Shown: positions 35,149-43,912, counted from the stretch's first letter. The stretch: 64,000 bases of DNA from JBGAMH01 sp044222045 (GCA_044222045.1 JBGAOB010000002.1:1-64000), one strand, 5' to 3'. Notes: generated from the sequence alone by a model not told the origin. Numbers and translations are program-made.

Positions 35149-37056
35149 ATGGTGCGCACGAACGAATCGGATCGCGACGCGCTCGCCGCGCCGGAAGCCG
35201 CGGCGCAGTCGACGGCCGAGCAGCGCGCGGGCGCGTGGGACGTGGTCGTGGTGGGCGCGGGCCACGCGGGCTGCGAGGCCGCGTATGCATGCGCGCGGCT
35301 GGGGCTCGCGACGGCGCTCGTGACGGTGAAGCTCGCCGACGTGGCGAAGATGTCGTGCAACCCCGCGATCGGCGGCATCGCCAAGGGTCACATGGTGCGC
35401 GAGATCGACGCCCTGGGCGGCCTGATGGCGCGCATCACGGATCGCGCGGGCATCCAGTTCAAGGTGCTGAACCGCGGGCGCGGACCGGCGGTGTGGTCGC
35501 CGCGGGCGCAATGCGACAAGGCACTCTATTCGGCCGAGATGCTCGCCTGCCTGCGCGCGACGCCGGGCCTCGAGCTGGTCGCCGGCGTGGTGAACCGGGT
35601 GCGGCTGGAGCGGGGCGCCGCGGCGGGCGTGGAACTGGCGGACGGGCGGTTCCTGGGCGCGAAGGCCGTGGTGATCACGCCGGGGACGTTCCTGAACGGC
35701 CTGATCCACATCGGGCCGCGGCAACTCGAGGGGGGTCGCATCGGCGAACACGCCGCGCGTGCGCTGAGCGAGTGCCTGGGCGCGCTCGGCCTGCAGCGCG
35801 GCCGGCTCAAGACCGGGACGCCGCCGCGCCTGCAGCGCCACTCGATCGACTGGGACGGGCTCACGCCGGCGCCCGGCGACGACCCGCCGCGCGCGTTCTC
35901 GTACTGGACCGAGCGGCTCGACGTGGAGCAGGTGCTGTGCTGGCGCACCGAGACCAACGCGCGCACCCACGACGTGATCCGCGACGCGATCCACCTGTCG
36001 CCGCTCTACTCGGGGCAGATCCAGGGCTCGGGTCCGCGCTACTGCCCGTCGCTCGAGGACAAGGTGGTGAAGTTTCCCGAGCGCACCTCGCACCACATCT
36101 TCCTGGAGCCCGAGGGGCGCGACGTGCCGGAGATCTACGTGAACGGCGTCTCCACGAGCATGCCGGAGGACGTTCAGCTGGCGTTCGTGCGCACGATCCG
36201 CGGCCTGGAGCGTGCCGAGATGATCCGGCCCGGTTACGCGGTGGAGTACGACTTCGTGCTGCCGCACCAGCTGACGCCCACGCTGGAGGTGCGCGACGTG
36301 CCGGGCCTGTGGCTGGCGGGCCAGATCTGCGGCACGTCGGGCTACGAAGAGGCGGCGGCGCAGGGTTTCGTCGCCGGCGTGAACGCCGCGCGGCGCGTGC
36401 GCGGCGAGGGCGAGTTCGTGCTGCGCCGCGACCAGGCGTACGTGGGCGTGCTGGTGGACGACCTGGTGAGCCGCGAACACCTGGAGCCCTACCGCATGTT
36501 CACGAGCGCGGCCGAACATCGGCTGCTGCTGCGCGCGGACAACGCCGACGAACGGCTGGCGGGCATCGGTCACGCGCTGGGCTTGATCGACGACGCGCAG
36601 CTCGATCGGGTACGCGCGAAGTACGCTTCGATCGAAGCCGAGCATCGGCGACTCTCGCGCGTGACCGTGTTCGTGCCCGGCGATCCGCCGCGGCCGACGC
36701 GAGCGAGCGAGTACCTCACGCGCACGGACGGCTCGCTCGCGGGCCTCGCGGAACTCGGCGTGGCGAGCGACCTGCCCGGCGAGTGGGGCGAGGCGATGGA
36801 GATCCGCCAGCGCTACCGCGGCTACATCGAGCGGCAGGAGAAGATCGCCGAGAAGGACGCGCGCTTCGATGCGATGCGGCTGCCCGCGTCGCTGTGGGAG
36901 CGCGACCTGAACGGGCTGTCGCGCGAGGCGGCCGAGAAACTGCGCCGCTGGAAGCCGGCGACGATCGGGCAGGCGGGCCGCATCGCGGGGGTGACGCCCT
37001 CGGACGTGGCGGTGCTGCTCGTGCACCGCAAGCGCCACGGAGCCGACGAAGACTGA
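35149..37056 (+). CDS. mnmG: tRNA uridine-5-carboxymethylaminomethyl modification enzyme MnmG
   Basis: 635 residues. The FAD-binding motif VVVGAGHAGCEAA lies near residue 27-39, after a 25-residue N-terminal extension not seen in most MnmG. Other hallmarks are MSCNPAIGGIAKGHMVREIDALGG, GTFLNGLIHIG, RLKTGTPPRL and SGYEEAAAQG. The C-terminal MnmE-binding part ends with SLWERDLNGLSREAAEKL. It is the FAD/NADH partner of MnmE. An in-frame GTG at 35131 overlapping the mnmE stop (GTGA) is an alternative start. Confidence 0.96.
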   Translation: MVRTNESDRDALAAPEAAAQSTAEQRAGAWDVVVVGAGHAGCEAAYACARLGLATALVTVKLADVAKMSCNPAIGGIAKGHMVREIDALGGLMARITDRAGIQFKVLNRGRGPAVWSPRAQCDKALYSAEMLACLRATPGLELVAGVVNRVRLERGAAAGVELADGRFLGAKAVVITPGTFLNGLIHIGPRQLEGGRIGEHAARALSECLGALGLQRGRLKTGTPPRLQRHSIDWDGLTPAPGDDPPRAFSYWTERLDVEQVLCWRTETNARTHDVIRDAIHLSPLYSGQIQGSGPRYCPSLEDKVVKFPERTSHHIFLEPEGRDVPEIYVNGVSTSMPEDVQLAFVRTIRGLERAEMIRPGYAVEYDFVLPHQLTPTLEVRDVPGLWLAGQICGTSGYEEAAAQGFVAGVNAARRVRGEGEFVLRRDQAYVGVLVDDLVSREHLEPYRMFTSAAEHRLLLRADNADERLAGIGHALGLIDDAQLDRVRAKYASIEAEHRRLSRVTVFVPGDPPRPTRASEYLTRTDGSLAGLAELGVASDLPGEWGEAMEIRQRYRGYIERQEKIAEKDARFDAMRLPASLWERDLNGLSREAAEKLRRWKPATIGQAGRIAGVTPSDVAVLLVHRKRHGADED

Positions 37057-37206
37057 CCTCGGGTGGTGCGCGGAAGATTGCAGCTCGATCGAGCCACCAC
37101 ATTGCGCTGCAGCCGCTTGATGGAGCGACCGGCGCGGTACGCGGAACTCGGCGGGCGCCACGGGGCTGGCGCGACCGAGCTGCAATCTTCCGCGCACCGG
37201 GAGGTC
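37055..37206. repeat. Long imperfect palindrome (27-bp arms, 80-bp centre) between mnmG and rsmG
   Basis: Left arm 37065-37091 and right arm 37172-37198 are inverted copies of 27 bp with one mismatch; the shared core reads GGTGCGCGGAAGATTGCAGC. After a small asymmetric bulge the symmetry continues as GACCTC (37055-37060) and GAGGTC (37201-37206), so the stem touches the mnmG stop codon. No T-run follows, so it is not a simple terminator. It could be a miniature transposable element, an extragenic palindromic repeat or a structured RNA. Confidence 0.85.
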
Positions 37207-37274
37207 GCCCACCAGGGATGCACTCCCGGGGTGACGCCGCGGCGTGTGCGCTGGCTTCGGCGCGGGTGGCGGGC

Positions 37275-37280
37275 TACATT
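37275..37280 (+). promoter_or_regulatory. -10-like element close to the rsmG start
   Basis: TACATT ends 9 nt before the ATG at 37290 and no Shine-Dalgarno is visible. It supports that upstream start and fits the leaderless pattern of the window. Confidence 0.35.
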
Positions 37281-37289
37281 GCGCGGTCC

Positions 37290-38282
37290 ATGCGAGACCG
37301 ACCTTCCGAGAAGCGCCGCGATGATCGCGGCCCGCGACAGCAGCGAGCGAAGAGTGAACGGGGCGCCGGAGCCGCGCGCGGTGCGGGTGCCGGACGCGGC
37401 GATGGAGCGAGGCGAGGCGCCGGCGGTGAACGCGCGGCCGAGGGCGGGCGCGGCGACCGGCCGTGTCGCGGCGCGGGCGGCGGGCGCACGGCCGAGAGTC
37501 GGCGCGAGTCCGGGCGCGGTCGCAGCAGCGGTTCCGGGCGCAGTGGCGGCGGACGCAGTGCCGCACCGGAGAAGCGCACGCAGAAGGCCCCGGCGTCGGC
37601 CCGGCGTCCTATGGATCCGCGGCAGTTCCTGGTGCGGCAGCCATGGGATGGCCTGCGGCCACTGCTGGCCGGTGCCGCCGATCCCAGGGCCGCCATGGAG
37701 CGTGTCCAGGCGTATTCGGCCCTGCTCATGGAGTGGAATCGTGGCGTCTCCAACCTGATCTCTCGCAACGACGAAGCGCGATTCGTGGAGCGCCATCTGG
37801 CGGAGTCGCTGGGCCCTGTCGATCGACTTCGCGCGGCCGGGCTCGAGCACGTCGTGGACCTCGGATCGGGCGGCGGCCTGCCGGCGATCCCGCTGATTCT
37901 CGCGGGCGTGGGCAAGCGATGGACGCTCGTGGAATCGCGCCGGAACAAGACGTTGTTCCTGAGGCGCGTCGTCCAGGACCTGGAGCTGCGCGGCGTCGAC
38001 GTGGTCACCGGACGACTCGAAGTGCTCGTGGCAGCGGAGCCCGAGCTGCTGCAGTGTGACGGCTTCACGTCGCGCGCCACGATGACCCTGGGCCCGACGC
38101 TCGAACTGGCCGCGAAGATCGTCCGGCCCGGTGGGCATGCGTTCCTGTGGAAGGGCAGCAGCTGGCGTTCCGAGGTCGAGTCCGGTCCGGATGGCGAGCC
38201 GAGCGTGGAACCCTGGCGTCTCGTGGAGGCGATGCCGCTCGGCGAAGGACCCAATGCTGTGATCGATTTCGTATTGAAATAG
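37290..38282 (+). CDS. rsmG: 16S rRNA (guanine-N7)-methyltransferase with basic Arg/Gly-rich N-terminal extension
   Basis: 330 residues with this start; the conserved RsmG core is the last ~215. Core motifs are NRGVSNLISRNDEARFVERHLAESL, VVDLGSGGGLPAIPLIL (SAM site), RWTLVESRRNKTLFLRRVVQDL and FTSRA. It methylates G527 of 16S rRNA. The first ~107 residues are nearly all R, G, A, S and E (GRSSGSGRSGGGRSAA and the like), unusual for this enzyme. An ATG at 37611 (MDPRQFLV) would give a normal 223-residue protein without the extension. The -10-like TACATT favours the long form. It follows the long palindrome. Confidence 0.92.
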   Translation: MRDRPSEKRRDDRGPRQQRAKSERGAGAARGAGAGRGDGARRGAGGERAAEGGRGDRPCRGAGGGRTAESRRESGRGRSSGSGRSGGGRSAAPEKRTQKAPASARRPMDPRQFLVRQPWDGLRPLLAGAADPRAAMERVQAYSALLMEWNRGVSNLISRNDEARFVERHLAESLGPVDRLRAAGLEHVVDLGSGGGLPAIPLILAGVGKRWTLVESRRNKTLFLRRVVQDLELRGVDVVTGRLEVLVAAEPELLQCDGFTSRATMTLGPTLELAAKIVRPGGHAFLWKGSSWRSEVESGPDGEPSVEPWRLVEAMPLGEGPNAVIDFVLK

Positions 38283-38308
38283 ATAGCGTTGTAGATATTT
38301 GTACCGGC

Positions 38309-38324
38309 TGTTCCACGTGGAACA
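38309..38324. promoter_or_regulatory. parS centromere site
   Basis: TGTTCCACGTGGAACA is a perfect 16-bp palindrome matching the bacterial parS consensus TGTTNCACGTGNAACA. It lies between rsmG and parA, 176 nt before parA. ParB should load here and spread, directing chromosome segregation, and may influence the parA promoter just downstream. Confidence 0.95.
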
Positions 38325-38330
38325 TTGATC

Positions 38331-38359
38331 TTGTTGGGGGTCAGGGTGGTTGGTATGTT
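38331..38359 (+). promoter_or_regulatory. Candidate parAB promoter
   Basis: TTGTTG (38331-38336) and TATGTT (38354-38359) are 17 bp apart, in an AT-richer stretch beginning 7 bp after parS. The transcript would start near 38366, about 120 nt before parA. Confidence 0.55.
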
Positions 38360-38484
38360 CCGCCCGCCTCCGATGTCGAGGTGCACGCCACCTCGAACCT
38401 AACCGCGGGCGCCCCGCCCGCTGGCCTCGAGTCCCGAGACGGAAGCCGTCGCGGCTGCTGGAAGCCGACCTAGCGAGTCAGGGA

Positions 38485-39246
38485 ATGGGACGCGTCATCT
38501 CGATTGCGAGTCAGAAGGGCGGCGTCGGCAAGACGACGACCGCCATCAACCTGGGCGCCTGCCTGGCCCAGGAAAGCAAGCGCGTACTGCTGGTGGACAT
38601 CGATCCCCAGGGGAACGCCACCAGCGGGCTCGGCATCAACGGGAACGACCAGCGCCATACGATCTACGAGGCGCTGATCGGCCAGGTGGAGCTCCGGGAC
38701 GCGATCATGCCGACGGGGCTCGCCTCGCTGGACGTGGTCCCCGCGGGTCAGCGGCTCTCCGGGGCCGAGGTCGAGCTGGTCGGCATGATGGCGCGTGAGA
38801 CGCGCCTCAAGACCTGCCTGGCGAAGGTCCGCGAGGAGTACGACTACATCTTCGTGGACAGCCCGCCCTCGCTGGGCCTGCTGACCGTGAACTCCCTGAC
38901 GGCGTCCGACTCGGTGCTCATCCCGCTCCAGTGCGAGTATCTCGCGCTCGAGGGGCTGACCCAGCTGATCGGCGCGATCCGCCTCGTCCAGGACCACCTC
39001 AATCCGGCACTCCGGATCGAGGGCGTGCTGCTGACGATGTTCGACGCCCGGCTGAACCTCTCCCAGCAGGTCGCGGAGGAGGCGAGGAAGTTCTTCGCCG
39101 ACCGGGTGTACAAGACGGTCATTCCCAGGAACGTCCGATTGAGCGAGGCGCCGTCCTTCGGCAAGCCCATCGTCCTCTACGACCCCCATAGCACTGGCGC
39201 CGACAGCTACCGGGATCTGGCGCGGGAGATCCTCGACCATGTCTAG
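38485..39246 (+). CDS. parA: Chromosome-partitioning ATPase ParA (Soj)
   Basis: 253 residues. The deviant Walker A motif KGGVGKTT is at residues 11-18. DIDPQGNATSGLG, DYIFVDSPPSLGLLTVNSL (Walker B) and ALEGLTQLI follow in the family order. It lacks an N-terminal HTH, so it is the small chromosomal type. ATP-bound dimers bind DNA non-specifically and are stimulated by ParB. The start is placed at MGRVISIAS, directly before Walker A; upstream open sequence is Arg-rich leader. Its stop overlaps parB by 8 nt. Confidence 0.97.
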   Translation: MGRVISIASQKGGVGKTTTAINLGACLAQESKRVLLVDIDPQGNATSGLGINGNDQRHTIYEALIGQVELRDAIMPTGLASLDVVPAGQRLSGAEVELVGMMARETRLKTCLAKVREEYDYIFVDSPPSLGLLTVNSLTASDSVLIPLQCEYLALEGLTQLIGAIRLVQDHLNPALRIEGVLLTMFDARLNLSQQVAEEARKFFADRVYKTVIPRNVRLSEAPSFGKPIVLYDPHSTGADSYRDLAREILDHV

Positions 39247-40111
39247 AAAGGTCCTCGGCCGCGGCCTCGGAGCCCTGATCTCCAGCGACACGGCCACCGA
39301 GACGGCTGAAGGCCGCCCGTCCGCGCCCGCCGGAACGGGTGTGAACGAAATCCCCGTCTCCGAGATCGCCCCGAATCCGTTCCAGCCCCGGACGAAGTTC
39401 GACGACGAGGGGCTGAAGGAGCTCGCGGACTCCATCCGGGCGAACGGCGTCCTGCAGCCCGTGCTCGTTCGCCGGGTCGCGCCCCGCGAGTACCAGCTGA
39501 TCGCCGGCGAGCGCCGCCTTCGTGCCGCTCACATCGCCGGGCTCGAGAGAATCCCCGCCATCCAGCGTGAGCTGGACGACCGGGCGATGATGGAGCACGC
39601 GCTGATCGAAAACATCCAGCGCGAGAACCTCAATCCCATCGACGAGGCGAAGGCCTACCAGGCGCTCATCCAGAAGGTCGGCCTGACCCACGATCAGCTC
39701 TCGGAGCGCGTCGGGAAGCAGCGCAGCTCGATCACGAACTCGCTGCGCCTGCTGCTCCTGCCCGCCGAAGTGATGGACATGGTTTCACGTGGAACACTCT
39801 CGGCTGGCCACGCTAGAGCGTTGCTGGGCTTGGAGTCATCAGGAGATGTTCTGGCTGGCGCGCGGTACGTGTCGGCCAAGGGCTTCTCGGTCCGGCGCAC
39901 CGAAGCGTTCGTGAAGCGCCGGGTGCGGAAGGCCCACACGCGGCCCAAGGTGACGAAGCTCGAGGGACTCGGCGAGTGGGAGACCAAGCTGCAGCAGCAC
40001 TTCTCCACGCACGTCGCGATCACCCCCGGACGCAAGGGTGGCAAGGTCGAGTTCGAGTTCTACAACCAGGAAGACCTCGAACGGCTGCTCGAGGCATGGG
40101 GCGTGTTGTAG
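39239..40111 (+). CDS. parB: Chromosome-partitioning protein ParB (Spo0J)
   Basis: 290 residues. The N-terminus RGLGALIS is typical. The CTPase/ParB-N region holds NPFQPRTKFD, LVRRVAPREYQLIAGERRLRAA (GERR motif) and ALIENIQRENLNPIDEAKAYQ. The central HTH (QLSERVGKQRSSITNSLRLL) recognises parS. The C-terminal dimerisation part ends NQEDLERLLEAWGVL. It loads at parS as a CTP-dependent clamp. Translationally coupled to parA. Its own coding sequence contains a parS-like site. Confidence 0.97.
   Translation: MSRKVLGRGLGALISSDTATETAEGRPSAPAGTGVNEIPVSEIAPNPFQPRTKFDDEGLKELADSIRANGVLQPVLVRRVAPREYQLIAGERRLRAAHIAGLERIPAIQRELDDRAMMEHALIENIQRENLNPIDEAKAYQALIQKVGLTHDQLSERVGKQRSSITNSLRLLLLPAEVMDMVSRGTLSAGHARALLGLESSGDVLAGARYVSAKGFSVRRTEAFVKRRVRKAHTRPKVTKLEGLGEWETKLQQHFSTHVAITPGRKGGKVEFEFYNQEDLERLLEAWGVL
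39781..39796. promoter_or_regulatory. Second parS-like site inside parB
   Basis: GGTTTCACGTGGAACA differs from the consensus TGTTNCACGTGNAACA only in the first base. It lies within parB codons for VSRGTL, 1.5 kb from the perfect site. Natural chromosomes often have several parS sites near the origin. Confidence 0.7.
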
Positions 40112-40243
40112 TCTGCGCCCCGTGATGTGCGCGGCGCGCCGAACGGAATCGGCGAGTGCCGCGCGAGAAGACCGCGGGCGCGTCGCGCGGCCCGCCCCGC
40201 AGCCGCAAGAAGTCCAGCGTCAACGGTCGACACGGAGGTGGAC

Positions 40244-40657
40244 ATGATGCGCTTCAGGCCCCGGCCCAACGCGAACGACGTACCGGCCGCCCCCCACTGC
40301 CTCATCGGCGCCAGCTCCAGCTTTCGCGGCACGTTGATGGTGAGCGGGACGCTTCGCATCGACGGCGAGTTCGAGGGCGACGTGCTCAACTGCGACCGAC
40401 TCGAGATCGGCGAGCACGGCATCATGCGCGCCGACGTCGAGGTGAAGGAGGCGCTGGTCCTCGGGCGCGTGATCGGGAACATGCGTGCGCTCGGCACCAT
40501 CGAGATGAAGGCCGGCGCCCGGGTAGAGGGCGACGTCGCCGCCATCAGCGTCGTGATGGAGCCCGGCGTGTTCTTCTCCGGTCGCTGCACCATGCTCGAG
40601 TCGGGTGCGAGTGGCGTCGAGATGGGCCAGGAGCGCTACCAGCCGCAGAGAGGATGA
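40244..40657 (+). CDS. Bactofilin
   Basis: 137 residues. ASSSFRGTLMVSGTLRIDGEFEGDV opens a beta-helix with the regular ~17-residue periodicity of the DUF583/bactofilin family (LEIGEHGIMRADVEVKEALVLGRVIGN, IEMKAGARVEGDV). Bactofilins polymerise without nucleotide and act as cytoskeletal scaffolds for cell shape, and in myxobacteria for ParABS positioning. The start is the first of two ATGs after a good GGAGG site; a longer upstream open frame is Arg-rich and lacks an RBS. Next to parAB, a role in origin or cell-pole organisation is plausible. Confidence 0.94.
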   Translation: MMRFRPRPNANDVPAAPHCLIGASSSFRGTLMVSGTLRIDGEFEGDVLNCDRLEIGEHGIMRADVEVKEALVLGRVIGNMRALGTIEMKAGARVEGDVAAISVVMEPGVFFSGRCTMLESGASGVEMGQERYQPQRG

Positions 40658-40663
40658 CTGCCC

Positions 40664-42109
40664 GTGCACGCCCCATCGCGAGCGTGCCGGGGGCCGCGGC
40701 TCGCCGCTCGCATACTCCTGCTCGCGTTGATGCTCCATGCCCTCCGCTGCACGGATGCGGCCGCCGCTGCCCAGGCCGATGCTCCGGCCGAATCGGCTCG
40801 TTCTGTTGGGTGTGAAAGACTGAATGGTCTTGTAGCCCTTCCGTTTACGCTTCACACGATGCACGGTGACACGACCGGGCTCGCGATCCTGGACACCGGC
40901 GCGGGCGGCCTGGCGCTGGACCGCGGGCTGATGGCCGCGCTCGACTTCAGCGTGGATCCCACGCGCGCGATCGCGCCCACGCCTGCTCCCGTTGCCGGGT
41001 TCGAACTGCACGGGCTCGCCCCGTCACCGCCGCAGCAGGCGGTGAGCCTCGACCTGGAGCCGATGCGCGAAGCCACCGGCTGTCCGCTCGCCGCGCTCGC
41101 GGGCGCGGCGCTCTGGCGGCAGTGCGCGCTCGCCTTCGATCCGCGCCGCGACACCGTGCTCGTGTTCGCTTCGCCTCGCATCGTGGCGGTGCCGCGGGAG
41201 CGGCTCGCGCGCTCGCGCGAGAGACTCGGCGGCTGGCTCTCGGACTCGGCGCGGGGCGTCGCGTTCGAGTTGCACGGCGACGACAAGATCGTCGTCATGG
41301 GAAGCGTCGCGGGCGGCCCCGCGATCCGCTGGATCGTCGACACCGGCGCCACCAAGCTGACGCTGTTTCCGCGTGCGCTGCGCGACGCGCGCGTTCGCCT
41401 GCCGCGCGGCCCCGAGATCACCGGCATGATCGCCACCACCGTGGACGGCGAGGAACGCGTGCGCTACCGGCGCCTGCCGACCGTGACGGTGGACGCGCTC
41501 GACGTGCGAGTGGACGCGGCGGACGTGGACGTGGCGATGCTCGACACGCCGCTGTCGGATGCCATCTCGCAACTCGTCGGCGCACCCGTGCACGGCGTGC
41601 TGGGGCAGTCGTTCCTGCGCCGGTTCCGGCACGTGATCGACTACGGAGCGCACGTACTGTGGCTGGACCCGATCGACGTGCCCACGGACCAGCGGCCGTG
41701 GGAGTACTGCACCGTCGGCATCCAGCTGGCGCGGCGGCGCGGCCGGACCACGATCGAAGCCGTGGCGGGCGGATCACCGGCGAAGAGGGCGGGCCTGCGC
41801 GTTGGTGACCGGCTGATCGCCATCGACGAACAGACCGTGGACGCACTGCCGCTGGCCACGGCGGACCAGCGACTCGAGGGCGAGCCGGGCAGCCGCGTGG
41901 TGCTCCGCGTGCAACGCGGCGCGCGGGCGTTCGACGTGCCGATGGTGCGCAGGCGCCTGCTGTGTGCCAGCGCCTGCGCGGTCGGCTGCTCGTGTTCGCG
42001 GCGGCGTTTTTCTGGGGCACGTCGGCCACGCTCGCCCGGCACGTCTTTCGCGACCTGCACGTGCCCGCGCTCACCGTGGTCGAGCTTCGGCTGGCGTTCG
42101 CACTGCTGA
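40664..42109 (+). CDS. Exported retropepsin-like protease with C-terminal PDZ domain
   Basis: 481 residues with a GTG start and hydrophobic N-terminus (LAARILLLALMLHALRC), probably a signal peptide. Two aspartic-protease half-motifs are seen: ILDTGAGG (Asp77) and IVDTGATK (Asp226), each followed by strand-rich sequence and, for the second, GVLGQSFLRRFRHVIDY. This is the single-chain aspartyl protease fold. Residues ~360-430 form a PDZ domain (ASGGSPAKRAGLRVGDRLIAIDEQTV). The last ~50 residues (CASACAVGCSCSRRR...) overlap the next gene by 148 nt and look unlike a domain; the stop may differ in the real protein. Periplasmic substrate unknown. Confidence 0.82.
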   Translation: MHAPSRACRGPRLAARILLLALMLHALRCTDAAAAAQADAPAESARSVGCERLNGLVALPFTLHTMHGDTTGLAILDTGAGGLALDRGLMAALDFSVDPTRAIAPTPAPVAGFELHGLAPSPPQQAVSLDLEPMREATGCPLAALAGAALWRQCALAFDPRRDTVLVFASPRIVAVPRERLARSRERLGGWLSDSARGVAFELHGDDKIVVMGSVAGGPAIRWIVDTGATKLTLFPRALRDARVRLPRGPEITGMIATTVDGEERVRYRRLPTVTVDALDVRVDAADVDVAMLDTPLSDAISQLVGAPVHGVLGQSFLRRFRHVIDYGAHVLWLDPIDVPTDQRPWEYCTVGIQLARRRGRTTIEAVAGGSPAKRAGLRVGDRLIAIDEQTVDALPLATADQRLEGEPGSRVVLRVQRGARAFDVPMVRRRLLCASACAVGCSCSRRRFSGARRPRSPGTSFATCTCPRSPWSSFGWRSHC

Positions 42110-42885
42110 TGCTCGTGCCGTGGCTGATGGCGCGCCGCCCGCAGACGCTGCGCATCGAGCGACGCGACGTGCCGTACTTCCTCGTGCTTGGCACGGCGGG
42201 CGTCGCGATCATGCAGGGCGGCTACTACTACTCGATCTCGGTGTTCGGGGTCGGCCTCGCGATCCTCCTCCAGTACCTCGCGCCGTCGCTCGTGATGGCC
42301 TGGGACTGGCTGCGCGGCGGACGCGTCTCGGCGACCACGCTGTGGGCCGTGGCCTGCGCGGTCGCGGGCACGGCGCTGCTCGTGGGCGGTATCGACGCGG
42401 GCGCGATCCACGCGACGTGGTGGCAGTGGACGATCGGATTCTCGACGTCGTTCGTGTTCGCCTTCTACATCGTGTTCTCGAAGCGCGGGCTGCGCACGTA
42501 CGCCCCCGAGACGCTGCTCGTGTGGTCGTTCGCGATCGCGCTCGTGGTGTGGGCGGTGGTGACGCCGCCCTGGAACATCGCCGCCGCGCACTACTCCGGC
42601 GCCGCGTGGCTGATGTTCGCGGGTCTCGGGCTCTTCTCGACGCTCGCTCCGTTCGTCTGCTTCTATGCCGGGCTCCGACGGTTGCCCGCCACGGAGGCGG
42701 GCGTCATCGCGACGCTCGAGCCCGTGGTCGCCGTGATCACGGCGTGGCTGGTACTGGGTGAAGGCCTGCGCCCGGTGCAGTGGGGCGGCGCCGGCCTGGT
42801 GCTGGCCGCCGCGGTGCTCGCGGCGATGAGCCCCGACGACAAGGTCGGGCGCGGCGCCATGCCGGTGGCCCCGCTCGAGCACTGA
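41962..42885 (+). CDS. EamA/DMT-family transporter
   Basis: 307 residues in ten hydrophobic helices forming two EamA repeats: the first begins LVFAAAFFWGTSATLARHVF, the second WWQWTIGFSTSFVFAFYIVFSKRG. The C-terminal half has the typical LPATEAGVIATLEPVVAVITAWLVLGE. It probably exports a small metabolite or amino acid across the inner membrane; the substrate is unknown. The GTG start is needed to include helix 1, which makes a 148-nt overlap with the upstream protease gene. Confidence 0.88.
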   Translation: MCQRLRGRLLVFAAAFFWGTSATLARHVFRDLHVPALTVVELRLAFALLMLVPWLMARRPQTLRIERRDVPYFLVLGTAGVAIMQGGYYYSISVFGVGLAILLQYLAPSLVMAWDWLRGGRVSATTLWAVACAVAGTALLVGGIDAGAIHATWWQWTIGFSTSFVFAFYIVFSKRGLRTYAPETLLVWSFAIALVVWAVVTPPWNIAAAHYSGAAWLMFAGLGLFSTLAPFVCFYAGLRRLPATEAGVIATLEPVVAVITAWLVLGEGLRPVQWGGAGLVLAAAVLAAMSPDDKVGRGAMPVAPLEH

Positions 42886-43034
42886 CCGCCCTCGCCGCCG
42901 GCCGCACAACGTTCGGCGGCCACGTCCGGGAGATGGTGCGTCCTCGCCGCGAGATCGCCCGGGCGCAATCCGCGCCGATCGATCCACTCCCTCGCGCATC
43001 ACAAGCGCATCCCGTGGATTCCTTGGAGACACCG

Positions 43035-43730
43035 ATGAGCTCCCGAGCCCAGACCGCCATGCACGCCAAGCCGAGCAGCGACGACCTCACCCCTTCCGCA
43101 TCTCTCCAGATCGTTTCCGTGGCCGACCTGCCGTCGCGCTTCGGGGATTTCCGCGCCGTGGCGTTCACCAGCGACGGTTCCGGCAAGGAGCATCTCGCGC
43201 TCGTGCGCGGCACCGTACGCGAGCGCTCCCGCGTGCCGCTCCGCATGCACTCGGAGTGCCTCACGGGCGACGTGCTCGGGTCGTTGCGCTGCGATTGCCG
43301 CGACCAGCTGCAGCGTTCGCTGGAGCGGATCGGCCGGCAGCCGTACGGCGTGCTGCTGTACCTGCGACAGGAAGGCCGTGGCATCGGGCTCAGCAACAAG
43401 ATCCGGGCGTACGCGCTGCAGGACCGTGGCTACGACACGGTCGAGGCGAACCGCCTGCTCGGCTTCGACGACGACGAGCGCGACTACCACGTGGCCGCGC
43501 AGATGATTCGTGCGCTAGGCATCCGCAGCGTGTGCCTGATGACGAACAACCCGCGCAAGATCCAGGGGCTTCGCGACAACGGCATCCGCGTGATCGGTCG
43601 CACGCCCGTGATCACGCCGGTGAACCGGCACAACCAGGAGTACCTGCTCACCAAGCAGCGGCGCTCCGGGCACCTGCTCGGCATTGGCGGGGTGCTGGGC
43701 GGCGCCGAAGGCGCCCCTGCCACGACCTGA
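43035..43730 (+). CDS. ribA: GTP cyclohydrolase II
   Basis: 231 residues. The enzyme opens GTP to the pyrimidine precursor of riboflavin. The zinc site is Cys75, Cys86 and Cys88 in SECLTGDVLGSLRCDC; RQEGRGIGL carries the catalytic residues and MTNNPRKIQGL follows. It is the stand-alone form without a RibB domain. No other rib gene lies nearby. The ATG follows a GGAG site; the first ~20 residues are variable. Confidence 0.95.
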   Translation: MSSRAQTAMHAKPSSDDLTPSASLQIVSVADLPSRFGDFRAVAFTSDGSGKEHLALVRGTVRERSRVPLRMHSECLTGDVLGSLRCDCRDQLQRSLERIGRQPYGVLLYLRQEGRGIGLSNKIRAYALQDRGYDTVEANRLLGFDDDERDYHVAAQMIRALGIRSVCLMTNNPRKIQGLRDNGIRVIGRTPVITPVNRHNQEYLLTKQRRSGHLLGIGGVLGGAEGAPATT

Positions 43731-43912
43731 CGCCGGCGCGCAGGCTCGGCGCCGACCCGGCGGGAGCCGTCGGATGGCACACGGTTCACGCGACCCGCGA
43801 GCGCGGAGCGAACGTGCATGCTCCACGCCCGCGGCGTCGCGCGACGCCCTGACGGACCGGGCCGCCCGAACGGCCCGACGTCACGGCGTGCGATGGCCGG
43901 GACTACCCGGTA

